A stretch of DNA of 5,061 nt. Origin: Ruminococcaceae bacterium UBA2857 (GTDB taxonomy: Bacteria; Bacillota; Clostridia; Oscillospirales; Acutalibacteraceae). Positions 1-5,061 of the stretch are shown piece by piece; position 1 is the stretch's first letter; the number at the start of each line of letters is the position of its first letter. The notes below the pieces were generated by a model. That model saw only the letters and a program-made list of their open reading frames with translations, was not told the DNA's origin and searched no databases. The position numbers were made by a program, and so were the translations under genes. Where the stretch lies: the NCBI GenBank assembly GCA_002350705.1, contig DEFH01000009.1:10563-15623 (forward strand), given 5' to 3'.

Positions 1-641
1 TTATTGATATTTTTATATTCTGCTTTGTCAGAACACACTGCAAGAGTTTTTATGCCAATATCAATCCCGATACCGTCATTCGATGGCTTGTTGGTGTTTT
101 CAGGTGTTTCAATTCCTACGGAAATATACCAATTTATACCGTCAAATGTCACTCTTGGATTGGAATATTTTGCACCCACAGGTATTCTGCCCTTTTCTGC
201 AAGTCTGATATGATTGAATTTCTGTTTATTCGCTTTTCGGCTTGTTGTCAGCTTTTCAAGTTTTACATGAGTATCTGTAAAGCTGATTTTATCGGTATCA
301 ACATAGAAACTCGGCTTTGATTTTCTTCGGCTTTTGTAATTCGGGAACTTTGTAATTCCCTTAAAGAAATTCAGATAAGCATTACAGGCATCTTTTACAG
401 CTTGTTTGGCTATGTTGCTGCTGTAATGATTCAGCCACATAAATTTCTCATGCGTTTGTTTGAGTGCCGTCAGCTTTTTTCTCAATGCATAATCGTTAAT
501 GAAACCATTATCACAATCATAATTTATCTGCTCATAATCAAGTACCCAGTTATAAATAAATCTTGCTGTTCCTGCACATTCAAACAGCTTTGTTTTCTGC
601 CTGTTATTTGGACACAGCATGACTTTTATAGTTTTTATCAC
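1..641 (-). CDS. tnpB: TnpB-family RNA-guided nuclease, 5' part (C-terminus beyond window)
   Basis: TnpB proteins are transposon-encoded, omega-RNA-guided RuvC-type DNA nucleases that help IS200/IS605 and IS607 elements persist. The reading frame is open for 213 codons from 641 down to the window edge. It begins MIKTIKVMLCPNNRQKTKLF, followed by ECAGTARFIYNWVLDYE, the usual N-terminal helix-turn-helix region of OrfB/TnpB. A basic FPNYKSRRKSKPSF segment lies near residues 93-112, as in the family. GIDIGIKTLAV then carries the first RuvC catalytic Asp at about residue 194. The remaining RuvC acidic residues, the zinc finger and any omega-RNA lie outside, so intactness cannot be judged; what is visible has no frameshift or stop. 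I chose GTG at 639-641 because AAGGTGGTGA, 9 of 10 matches to the ideal Shine-Dalgarno, sits five bases upstream. GTGs at 653 and 650 and an ATG at 620 are alternatives. No tnpA is visible, so the IS family is uncertain. Confidence 0.9.
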   Translation of the reverse strand, partial: MIKTIKVMLCPNNRQKTKLFECAGTARFIYNWVLDYEQINYDCDNGFINDYALRKKLTALKQTHEKFMWLNHYSSNIAKQAVKDACNAYLNFFKGITKFPNYKSRRKSKPSFYVDTDKISFTDTHVKLEKLTTSRKANKQKFNHIRLAEKGRIPVGAKYSNPRVTFDGINWYISVGIETPENTNKPSNDGIGIDIGIKTLAVCSDKAEYKNIN

Positions 642-690
642 ACTTTTCACCACCTTGATTCAGTATAATATCCTGAAACTATAAAAGTCA
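620..690. repeat. Perfect 15-bp inverted repeat flanking the tnpB start
   Basis: TGACTTTTATAGTTT at 620-634 is the exact reverse complement of AAACTATAAAAGTCA at 676-690. The loop is 41 bases and contains the Shine-Dalgarno and the GTG start. The 620-634 arm lies inside the tnpB coding region (nucleotides 8-22, encoding TIKV). The other arm lies upstream, overlapping the -35 box. It may be a fold-back RNA structure or part of the left end of the insertion element. Confidence 0.75.
647..656 (-). promoter_or_regulatory. Ribosome binding site deciding the tnpB start
   Basis: The minus strand reads AAGGTGGTGA, one mismatch from AAGGAGGTGA, with a five-base gap to GTG at 639-641. It contains two in-frame GTG codons that could be mistaken for starts. 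The match and spacing favour the downstream GTG. Confidence 0.65.
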
Positions 691-691
691 A
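662..691 (-). promoter_or_regulatory. Candidate tnpB promoter
   Basis: On the minus strand TTGACT (686-691) and TATACT (662-667) are separated by 18 bases, each one mismatch from the sigma-A consensus. Transcription would start near 655, about at the Shine-Dalgarno, giving an almost leader-free mRNA. The -35 box overlaps the upstream arm of the inverted repeat at 620-690. The site is predicted by eye only. Confidence 0.5.
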
Positions 692-731
692 CATGGTTTT
701 ATAATATTATTTTAACTGTTAAAAGCCTCCG

Positions 732-1958
732 TTATTTCAGAATTGCCTTATGGAATACCTTTTTGCCTTTTTTAATGACAACATAACCCTTGGCAAAAGC
801 CTCTTTTGTCAGTTCCGCCTTGACATCGGTCACTTTTTCGTCATCTATGGCGATACCGCCCTGCTGAATAAGTCTTCTTGCCTCGCCCTTTGAAGGCACC
901 AGACCTGTCAAGGACAGCAAATCAAGCACACCGATCTTACCGTCTGTGAAAGCACTTTCCTCTATTTCGGTTGACGGCATATTATCCGTGTCAGCCTTTG
1001 ACGAAAACAATGCTCTTGCACCGTCAAGGGCTTTGCGGGCCTCTTCTTCACCGTGAACGAGCTTTGTCAGTTCAAATGCCAGAATTTCCTTTGCCCTGTT
1101 GAGTTCACTGCCCTCTAATTTCGCAAGCTCCCTGATTTCCTCCATCGGTACGAACGTCAGCATTTTCAGGCACTTGATGACATCATCATCCGATACATTT
1201 CTCCAGTACTGGAAGAAATCAAACGGACTTGTCTTTTCCGCATCAAGCCATACCGCACCTTTTTCTGTTTTGCCCATCTTCTTGCCCTCGGAATTGAGCA
1301 GGAGATTAATTGTCATGGCATAAGCGTCTTTGCCGAGCTTTCTTCTGATCAATTCCGTACCGCCCAGCATATTGCTCCACTGGTCGTCTCCGCCAAACTG
1401 CAAGTTACAGCCGTACTTTTTGTACAGCGACAAAAAGTCGTAACTCTGCATAATCATGTAGTTGAACTCAAGAAAGCTCAAACCTCTTTCCATTCTCTGT
1501 TTGTAGCACTCTGCCGTCAACATTCTGTTGACACTGAAACACGCCCCGACTTCTCTGAGCAACTCAACATAATTCAGATGCAACAGCCAGTCTGCATTGT
1601 TAACCATGATTGCTTTGTCATCCGCAAAATCAATGAAACGGCTCATCTGTTTTTTAAAGCACTCACAGTTATGCTCAATATCTTCTTTTGTCAGCATTTT
1701 ACGCATATCGGTCTTTCCGGAAGGATCCCCGATCATGCCTGTACCGCCGCCTAAAAGAGCAATCGGCTTGTTGCCTGCCATTTGCAGACGCTTCATCAGG
1801 CTCAGTGCCATAAAGTGTCCGACATGGAGACTGTCTGCTGTCGGATCAAAACCAATGTAAAACACGGCTTTTCCCGAATTGATGAGCTCTTTGATTTCAG
1901 CCTCATCCGTCATCTGAGCGATCAGACCTCTTTCCTGCAATTCTTCAAATACTCCCAT
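732..1958 (-). CDS. tyrS: Tyrosyl-tRNA synthetase (class Ic), full length
   Basis: This cytoplasmic enzyme activates tyrosine with ATP and charges tRNA-Tyr for translation. The 408 residues match the usual bacterial length. FYIGFDPTADSLHVGH (residues 33-48) contains Tyr34, Gly36 and Asp38 of the tyrosine/ATP site and the HIGH signature as HVGH at 45-48. YMIMQSYD (167-174) holds the Tyr, Gln and Asp that contact the substrate. QFGGDDQW (187-194) follows. The KMSKS loop is KMGKT at 227-231, a variant seen in clostridial-type enzymes. An S4-like RNA-binding domain occupies about 344-408 (EARRLIQQGGIAIDDEKV). ATG at 1956-1958 is chosen because AAAGGA lies about nine bases upstream and the protein then starts MGVFEELQERGLIAQ, as in the family. 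The frame remains open upstream to 2108, but that stretch is T-box leader RNA. No frameshift is seen. Expression is controlled by the upstream tyrosine T-box. Confidence 0.97.
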   Translation of the reverse strand: MGVFEELQERGLIAQMTDEAEIKELINSGKAVFYIGFDPTADSLHVGHFMALSLMKRLQMAGNKPIALLGGGTGMIGDPSGKTDMRKMLTKEDIEHNCECFKKQMSRFIDFADDKAIMVNNADWLLHLNYVELLREVGACFSVNRMLTAECYKQRMERGLSFLEFNYMIMQSYDFLSLYKKYGCNLQFGGDDQWSNMLGGTELIRRKLGKDAYAMTINLLLNSEGKKMGKTEKGAVWLDAEKTSPFDFFQYWRNVSDDDVIKCLKMLTFVPMEEIRELAKLEGSELNRAKEILAFELTKLVHGEEEARKALDGARALFSSKADTDNMPSTEIEESAFTDGKIGVLDLLSLTGLVPSKGEARRLIQQGGIAIDDEKVTDVKAELTKEAFAKGYVVIKKGKKVFHKAILK

Positions 1959-1992
1959 TGTTTGTCTGTCCTTTCGTATATCAATATTTTTC

Positions 1993-2320
1993 GGGGACAA
2001 AAAACGTCCCCTGTCTGAAACAGAGGACGATAAAATGCTACCGTGGTACCACCTCAATTTATCGGCATCTCTCAACACCGACCTTAACAGGTCTTTCAAC
2101 CCCTGCACGATAACGTATGCTTACGGCCAAACCTAATTCAAACGGAAAGCGGAAAATATTTCCTAATATCCGGTCATTATGCATGGTGTATTATGCATTA
2201 TGAATTGTTTCAGTCCGGCAGCTCCAAGATGTATTTCCGACGGGGCAAACGGATATTTTCACCGGCCATATCCTCTCTGAAGAGTGCGTTCCGACATACT
2301 TCTTCTTTTCACAGCTATTA
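1993..2320 (-). promoter_or_regulatory. Tyrosine T-box riboswitch leader of tyrS
   Basis: The leader senses uncharged tRNA-Tyr and allows read-through into tyrS when tyrosine charging is low. Stem I carries an AGTA motif on its 5' side. Its apex is a GGATAT/ATATCC stem (2268-2273 with 2251-2256) whose loop contains GGTG, the GNUG motif, and AGAGAG lies just before the stem. The specifier is UAC (2231-2233), a tyrosine codon, followed by the expected purine A. A stem II-like hairpin lies at 2174-2203: 10 bp with one A-A mismatch and ATGCAT in both arms. Stem III is GACC-TGTTAA-GGTC at 2080-2093. The T-box proper, GAGGTGGTACCACGG, is at 2041-2055; its UGGU bulge fits the ACCA end of tRNA-Tyr. 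CGATAAA (2058-2064) can pair with TTTATCG (2028-2034) to close the antiterminator. Confidence 0.93.
1999..2029 (-). terminator. T-box intrinsic terminator
   Basis: CGTCCTCTG (2021-2029) pairs with CAGGGGACG (2005-2013), nine pairs including one G-U, with loop TTTCAGA, followed by six T residues (1999-2004). The base of its 5' arm overlaps the antiterminator strand TTTATCG, giving the mutually exclusive folding expected of a T-box. Confidence 0.9.
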
Positions 2321-2326
2321 AGAATT

Positions 2327-2355
2327 AGTATAACAAGCGTTTTTGATTTTGTCAA
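2327..2355 (-). promoter_or_regulatory. tyrS promoter
   Basis: On the minus strand a perfect -35 TTGACA (2350-2355) and TATACT (2327-2332) are spaced 17 bases, close to the sigma-A ideal. The predicted start is near 2320, immediately upstream of T-box stem I. Confidence 0.85.
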
Positions 2356-2449
2356 TAATTTTTTCATTTTCGCATGATAATTCCCTTATGCAAAACCACT
2401 CAAAAATAATGAAAGCCGTTGGAAAATTCATGCAATATATGACAAACAG

Positions 2450-2478
2450 TTGCAAAGTCTCTCCAAAACTGCTATGAT
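2450..2478 (+). promoter_or_regulatory. Distal promoter candidate for the zinc-ribbon gene
   Basis: TTGCAA (2450-2455) and TATGAT (2473-2478) are spaced 17 bases. The -10 box is five of six to consensus and the -35 box four of six. It would give a leader of about 110 bases. Confidence 0.4.
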
Positions 2479-2507
2479 ATACTTAAAAATGGGCATGGAA
2501 ATATGGC

Positions 2508-2530
2508 AAAATGATAATTGACATCATTTT
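2508..2530. promoter_or_regulatory. Palindrome over the -35 box, possible operator
   Basis: AAAATGAT (2508-2515) and ATCATTTT (2523-2530) are exact inverted repeats separated by AATTGAC. The -35 hexamer TTGACA spans the spacer. Size and position fit a dimeric repressor site; the binding protein is unknown. Confidence 0.4.
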
Positions 2531-2546
2531 CCCGTTATGATACTAT
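2518..2546 (+). promoter_or_regulatory. Proximal promoter candidate for the zinc-ribbon gene
   Basis: A perfect TTGACA (2518-2523) is followed after 17 bases by TACTAT (2541-2546), a four-of-six -10 box. The better TATGAT at 2536-2541 is too close to this -35 to pair with it. The -35 lies inside the palindrome at 2508-2530, so a repressor site is plausible. Confidence 0.5.
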
Positions 2547-2577
2547 GAACAAAAGTCTGTTTTTGCAGAAAAATATC

Positions 2578-2585
2578 AAAAGGAG
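2578..2585 (+). promoter_or_regulatory. Ribosome binding site of the zinc-ribbon gene
   Basis: AAAAGGAG ends eight bases before ATG at 2594. It overlaps the in-frame GTG at 2585, which rules that codon out as a likely start. Confidence 0.85.
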
Positions 2586-2593
2586 TGTTTTTT

Positions 2594-4501
2594 ATGTTGT
2601 GTCCGAAATGCGGAAAAGAGTTACCTGAAAACACCAAGTTTTGTTTGGAATGCGGTTATCAGTTTCCCGACATTCCGACAACTGAAACGGGTATGAATCC
2701 CCAGCCTGTCAAAAAGTCACACAAAAAAGCGGTAATTATTACCTCTGTTGCAGTAGCCGGTGCAGTGGCTGTCGGTGTGCCGACGTTTTTCATTGTGAAA
2801 AACAATCTGGGACAGCAGGAGCTCAAAAATAATCCTACCAGATACCTTGCCGCTTCCGTACAAAGATATGTCGGTGAAAAAGAAAAAGACAATGATATGT
2901 TTCATCTTTTTCAAAAAATTACCAAAACAGGCAGTATAAAAGTCACCGTGAATAATGAATATGTGGACGGCTCCGCCCTTGTGGGATATGATGCCGATAA
3001 AAAACAGCTGTATGCCGATATATCCGGTCAGGCCAAAGGCGGCATGGAAACACAGAGCGGCAGTCTGAAAGCCTATACGGACAGCGATTCCCTGAATGTC
3101 AATTATGAAATGGGCGAAAACAAGGGCAGTTATTTTGTTGACCTCAGCAATATCAAAAATGATTTCGAGGGTTCCATTTTCGGAGACAAAAACAGTTCCC
3201 TGTATAATGAACAGATCGAACAAATGGTTGACAATCTTGAAAAATCCTCCCGTCTCGCCAAAAAGAACGATCAGATGCAGAAAGATTTTCAGACCACTGC
3301 CGAAAATATTATGAAAAGCTTTGAAAAGAACGGTCATGTGGAAATCAAAAGACAGTCCGTCAATATCGAACAGCAGGACTACTCCGCGGATCTGGTGACA
3401 TACAACTTCAATGCCGCTGATATCGGGCTTTTCATGGATGACTGCAAAAACGAAATTCTCCAATATGTCCATACATACAATGAAGATTTCGCTGAACTGT
3501 ATGATAATTTCAGTATTGAAGATTTGGAAAAAAGCTTTACTTCTTCCGTCGACTCCGCCAAACAGTCCATGGATGCAAGCACACAGGTCAAAATTGAGTT
3601 CTATACAGATACCGCCACACAAAGTATTCTGAAAATCCAGTATACACAGACCGAGGGTGACAATGTGGGCAGTCTCACGGCAGAATTCCCCACCAAATCC
3701 GATACACTGTTCTCTGTCAGAGCCAACAACTCCGGCAGCAAATACGGTTCTAATTCTTCGGGCTTTTCTCTTACTCAGGCAAAGAATGACAACGGTACCG
3801 TATACACATTCAAGCACGATTCCTCCACAGGAAATAACGGTACTCTGACCTTTGACTACAACAAAAAGGATTCCAAACTCAAAATTACCAACAACACAGG
3901 CAAACAGCCCGATTATTATACGACCGGTTATTCTCTTGATTACGATTTTGATGTGGAACTGAATTTTGAATGTGCCAATAACAAAATCTCATTCGGTCAG
4001 GAAGGCTGGAATGTGGAACTCTCCGCCAATTCCAATATTGCTCCGTTCAAAGCCGAGAAAAATTTCTTCCAAATGACAGCGGAAGAATTTGAAAAGCTGA
4101 CCGGTCAGAGCAGCATTATGAGAAATGCCGAAATATCCGCTAAACAATCCAATGCCGCTACACTTGACGCCGCCTGCAAAAAGCTTTATGCCGGTACGGC
4201 AGCAGGTTCCATCAACTCCGGTTCTCCGAGCCTTGAGCTTGGAAATCTTGATCCGTCCAAACTCCCTGCTCCCGATGCCACTGCCGCCCAAAGACGTGAA
4301 GCTGCCAAGGCTCTTACCATTCAGGATGCCATTGATTATGATGGTCTTACCTCTGCATTTGCCGATGAGTCGCCATTTGATTATGGTTATAGTGATGCCG
4401 ATGGTACCATTATTTATCTTGATGAAGATATGGATATGGACGGTTATTCCTTATTGATTTATTTTGACTATATGACTTTAGGCGAACTCTACGACAGATA
4501 A
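2594..4501 (+). CDS. Zinc-ribbon single-pass membrane protein with large extracytoplasmic domain, function unknown
   Basis: I do not recognise a specific family for the whole 635-residue protein. The N-terminus is a short zinc ribbon, CPKC at 3-6 and CLEC at 17-20, of the kind heading many Firmicutes membrane proteins. A basic stretch, VKKSHKK (39-45), precedes one hydrophobic segment at about 46-68. By the positive-inside rule the ribbon is cytoplasmic and everything after is outside. Residues about 200-325 look mostly helical (EQIEQMVDNLEK, SIEDLEKSF). Residues about 330-480 look beta-rich and are rich in Asn, Ser, Thr and Asp. The last 55 residues are strongly acidic with DYDG, DADG and DMDG motifs at 581, 601 and 614. 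The architecture recalls TcaA/YvbJ-like proteins, but no homology is claimed. ATG at 2594 is chosen over GTG at 2585 because AAAAGGAG (2578-2585) lies eight bases upstream. The gene has its own promoters and terminator, so it is probably monocistronic. Confidence 0.9.
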   Translation: MLCPKCGKELPENTKFCLECGYQFPDIPTTETGMNPQPVKKSHKKAVIITSVAVAGAVAVGVPTFFIVKNNLGQQELKNNPTRYLAASVQRYVGEKEKDNDMFHLFQKITKTGSIKVTVNNEYVDGSALVGYDADKKQLYADISGQAKGGMETQSGSLKAYTDSDSLNVNYEMGENKGSYFVDLSNIKNDFEGSIFGDKNSSLYNEQIEQMVDNLEKSSRLAKKNDQMQKDFQTTAENIMKSFEKNGHVEIKRQSVNIEQQDYSADLVTYNFNAADIGLFMDDCKNEILQYVHTYNEDFAELYDNFSIEDLEKSFTSSVDSAKQSMDASTQVKIEFYTDTATQSILKIQYTQTEGDNVGSLTAEFPTKSDTLFSVRANNSGSKYGSNSSGFSLTQAKNDNGTVYTFKHDSSTGNNGTLTFDYNKKDSKLKITNNTGKQPDYYTTGYSLDYDFDVELNFECANNKISFGQEGWNVELSANSNIAPFKAEKNFFQMTAEEFEKLTGQSSIMRNAEISAKQSNAATLDAACKKLYAGTAAGSINSGSPSLELGNLDPSKLPAPDATAAQRREAAKALTIQDAIDYDGLTSAFADESPFDYGYSDADGTIIYLDEDMDMDGYSLLIYFDYMTLGELYDR

Positions 4502-4515
4502 TTTTTTCAAAAACG

Positions 4516-4563
4516 AATGCCGCAGGAATTTTTCAAAACTCCTGCGGCATTTATTTATTTTTT
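4516..4563. terminator. Bidirectional intrinsic terminator between convergent genes
   Basis: AATGCCGCAGGA (4516-4527) pairs perfectly with TCCTGCGGCATT (4540-4551), a 12-bp stem with a 12-base loop. On the plus strand it is followed by TTATTTATTTTTTT, which runs into the last codons of ispF. On the minus strand a run of five T residues (4509-4513) follows two bases after the stem. It would end transcripts of the zinc-ribbon gene and of ispF. Confidence 0.92.
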
Positions 4564-5034
4564 TTCTATCAGTGCAACACAATGGGAAGAGATTCCCTCT
4601 AATCTGCCTGTAAAACCAAGTTTTTCTTCGGTAGTCGCTTTGATGCTGATATTATCCATATCCGTCTGCATGGCATTGGCAATGCACTCTCTCATTTGTT
4701 GAATATAGGGCTTGAGTTTAGGCTTTTGAGCAATCACCGTTGCATCAATGTTTGATACGGTATAGCCTTTTGCCGAAAGAATTTCCATGACTTTCTTCAA
4801 AAGTTCCATGCTGTCTGCATCTTTGTATTTCTCATCGGTATCGGGAAAATGTGTTCCGATGTCTCCCAGTGCCGCCGCTCCCAAAAGGGAATCCATGACA
4901 GCGTGTATCAGCACATCTGCATCGGAATGTCCCAGCAGTCCCTTTTCATACGGTATCTCGACACCGCCCAAAATCAATTTTCTGTTGTCGGCAAACCGAT
5001 GTACATCATAGCCGTGTCCTATTCTGATTTTCAT
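4555..5034 (-). CDS. ispF: 2-C-methyl-D-erythritol 2,4-cyclodiphosphate synthase
   Basis: IspF converts CDP-methylerythritol 2-phosphate to methylerythritol cyclodiphosphate with release of CMP, in the non-mevalonate isoprenoid pathway. The 159 residues match the family length. GHGYDVHRF (6-14) supplies Asp10 and His12. LGHSDADVLIHAVMDSL (34-50) supplies the third zinc ligand His44, plus the active-site loop with His36 and Asp38. DIGTHFPDTD (58-67) and the C-terminal KATTEEKLGFTGRLEG (132-147), part of the CDP-binding region, are canonical. ATG at 5032-5034 gives the standard MKIRIGHGYD start; upstream only a weak GGAAAA site is seen. No promoter is visible in the 27 bases left, and a TAA at 5045-5047 could be the end of an upstream gene, so ispF may be the last gene of an operon. 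No anomalies are seen. Confidence 0.97.
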   Translation of the reverse strand: MKIRIGHGYDVHRFADNRKLILGGVEIPYEKGLLGHSDADVLIHAVMDSLLGAAALGDIGTHFPDTDEKYKDADSMELLKKVMEILSAKGYTVSNIDATVIAQKPKLKPYIQQMRECIANAMQTDMDNISIKATTEEKLGFTGRLEGISSHCVALIEKK

Positions 5035-5061
5035 TTGTTTTCCGTTACTGAAAACTTATAA

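Larger units (their letters stand above)
642..731 (-). mobile_element. Probable left-end flank of the TnpB element, next to tyrS
   Basis: These 90 bases separate the tyrS stop from the tnpB start. They are very AT-rich and hold the tnpB promoter, its Shine-Dalgarno, the upstream arm of the 15-bp inverted repeat, and a 7-bp dyad at 710-724 (TTTTAAC-T-GTTAAAA). The element must start somewhere here, but the boundary cannot be fixed without the other end or an empty site. No GC-rich terminator for tyrS is present. Confidence 0.45.
2356..2593. other. Divergent intergenic region between tyrS and the zinc-ribbon gene
   Basis: The 2356-2449 part is AT-rich and shows no convincing gene, hairpin or promoter. 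From 2450 onward it contains two plus-strand promoter candidates (2450-2478 and 2518-2546), an 8-bp palindrome at 2508-2530 and the ribosome binding site at 2578-2585. A 9-base word, ATGATAATT, occurs at 2374-2382 and again at 2511-2519. Confidence 0.6.

Noticed and set aside
618..620. ATG at 618-620 as tnpB start
   Set aside because: It would remove the conserved MIKTIKV N-terminus and has no Shine-Dalgarno; the GTG at 641 has a near-perfect one.
402..668. Plus-strand open frames at 4-213 and 402-668
   Set aside because: Both are antisense shadows of tnpB, whose minus-strand translation shows clear family motifs.
1959..2108. Fifty-residue N-terminal extension of TyrRS starting at 2108
   Set aside because: It translates the T-box antiterminator and terminator RNA. 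The family start MGVFEELQERG with a Shine-Dalgarno lies at 1958.
2372..2391. GCAT...ATGC dyad in the divergent intergenic region
   Set aside because: Only the outer four bases pair well and the interior is mismatched, so it is within chance for AT-rich DNA.
2489..2521. Ten-codon open frame (MGMEIWQNDN) upstream of the zinc-ribbon gene
   Set aside because: It has no ribosome binding site and overlaps the promoter and palindrome; nothing supports a leader peptide.
2585..2593. GTG start at 2585 for the zinc-ribbon protein
   Set aside because: The codon is part of the Shine-Dalgarno AAAAGGAG. The ATG at 2594 is correctly spaced and puts the zinc ribbon right at the N-terminus.
2717..3817. 366-codon minus-strand open frame opposite the zinc-ribbon gene
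   Set aside because: It is fully antisense to a well-supported gene, has Cys/Phe/Ile-rich shadow composition and no recognisable domain or promoter.
1..5061. CRISPR array, tRNA or rRNA genes
   Set aside because: No regularly spaced repeats, and no tRNA cloverleaf or rRNA-like stretch, were found on reading either strand.

Overview
The window looks like chromosomal DNA from a low-to-moderate GC Gram-positive bacterium of the class Clostridia, probably a Ruminococcus-like member of the Oscillospirales. This is inferred from a T-box-controlled tyrS of the clostridial subtype, the style of the TnpB protein, strong Shine-Dalgarno sites and sigma-A-type TTGACA promoters. No 16S or other decisive marker is present, so the genus is only a guess.

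Layout. Positions 1-641 (minus) hold the N-terminal 213 codons of a TnpB-type RNA-guided nuclease of an IS200/IS605- or IS607-like element. The gene runs off the window at position 1. Its 5' flank (642-731) carries a promoter, an unusually good Shine-Dalgarno with a GTG start, and a long inverted repeat. Positions 732-1958 (minus) encode a full-length tyrosyl-tRNA synthetase. Its leader (about 1993-2320) is a complete tyrosine T-box riboswitch with UAC specifier, T-box bulge, antiterminator and terminator, driven by a consensus promoter (TTGACA-N17-TATACT). A divergent intergenic region (about 2356-2593) carries promoters for the next gene. Positions 2594-4501 (plus) encode a 635-residue zinc-ribbon, single-pass membrane protein with a large extracytoplasmic domain and an acidic tail containing DxDG motifs; its function is unknown. 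A 12-bp bidirectional terminator hairpin separates it from the convergent ispF (4555-5034, minus), which encodes 2-C-methyl-D-erythritol 2,4-cyclodiphosphate synthase.

How it fits together. tyrS and ispF are housekeeping genes (translation; MEP isoprenoid pathway) and the TnpB element is a mobile insertion just downstream of tyrS in the same orientation. The zinc-ribbon membrane protein appears monocistronic. No multigene novel system is evident. The most interesting signals are regulatory. One is an inverted repeat that would fold only in read-through transcripts entering tnpB. Another is a palindrome centred on the -35 box of the membrane-protein gene. The third is an extra hairpin that competes with the T-box terminator.
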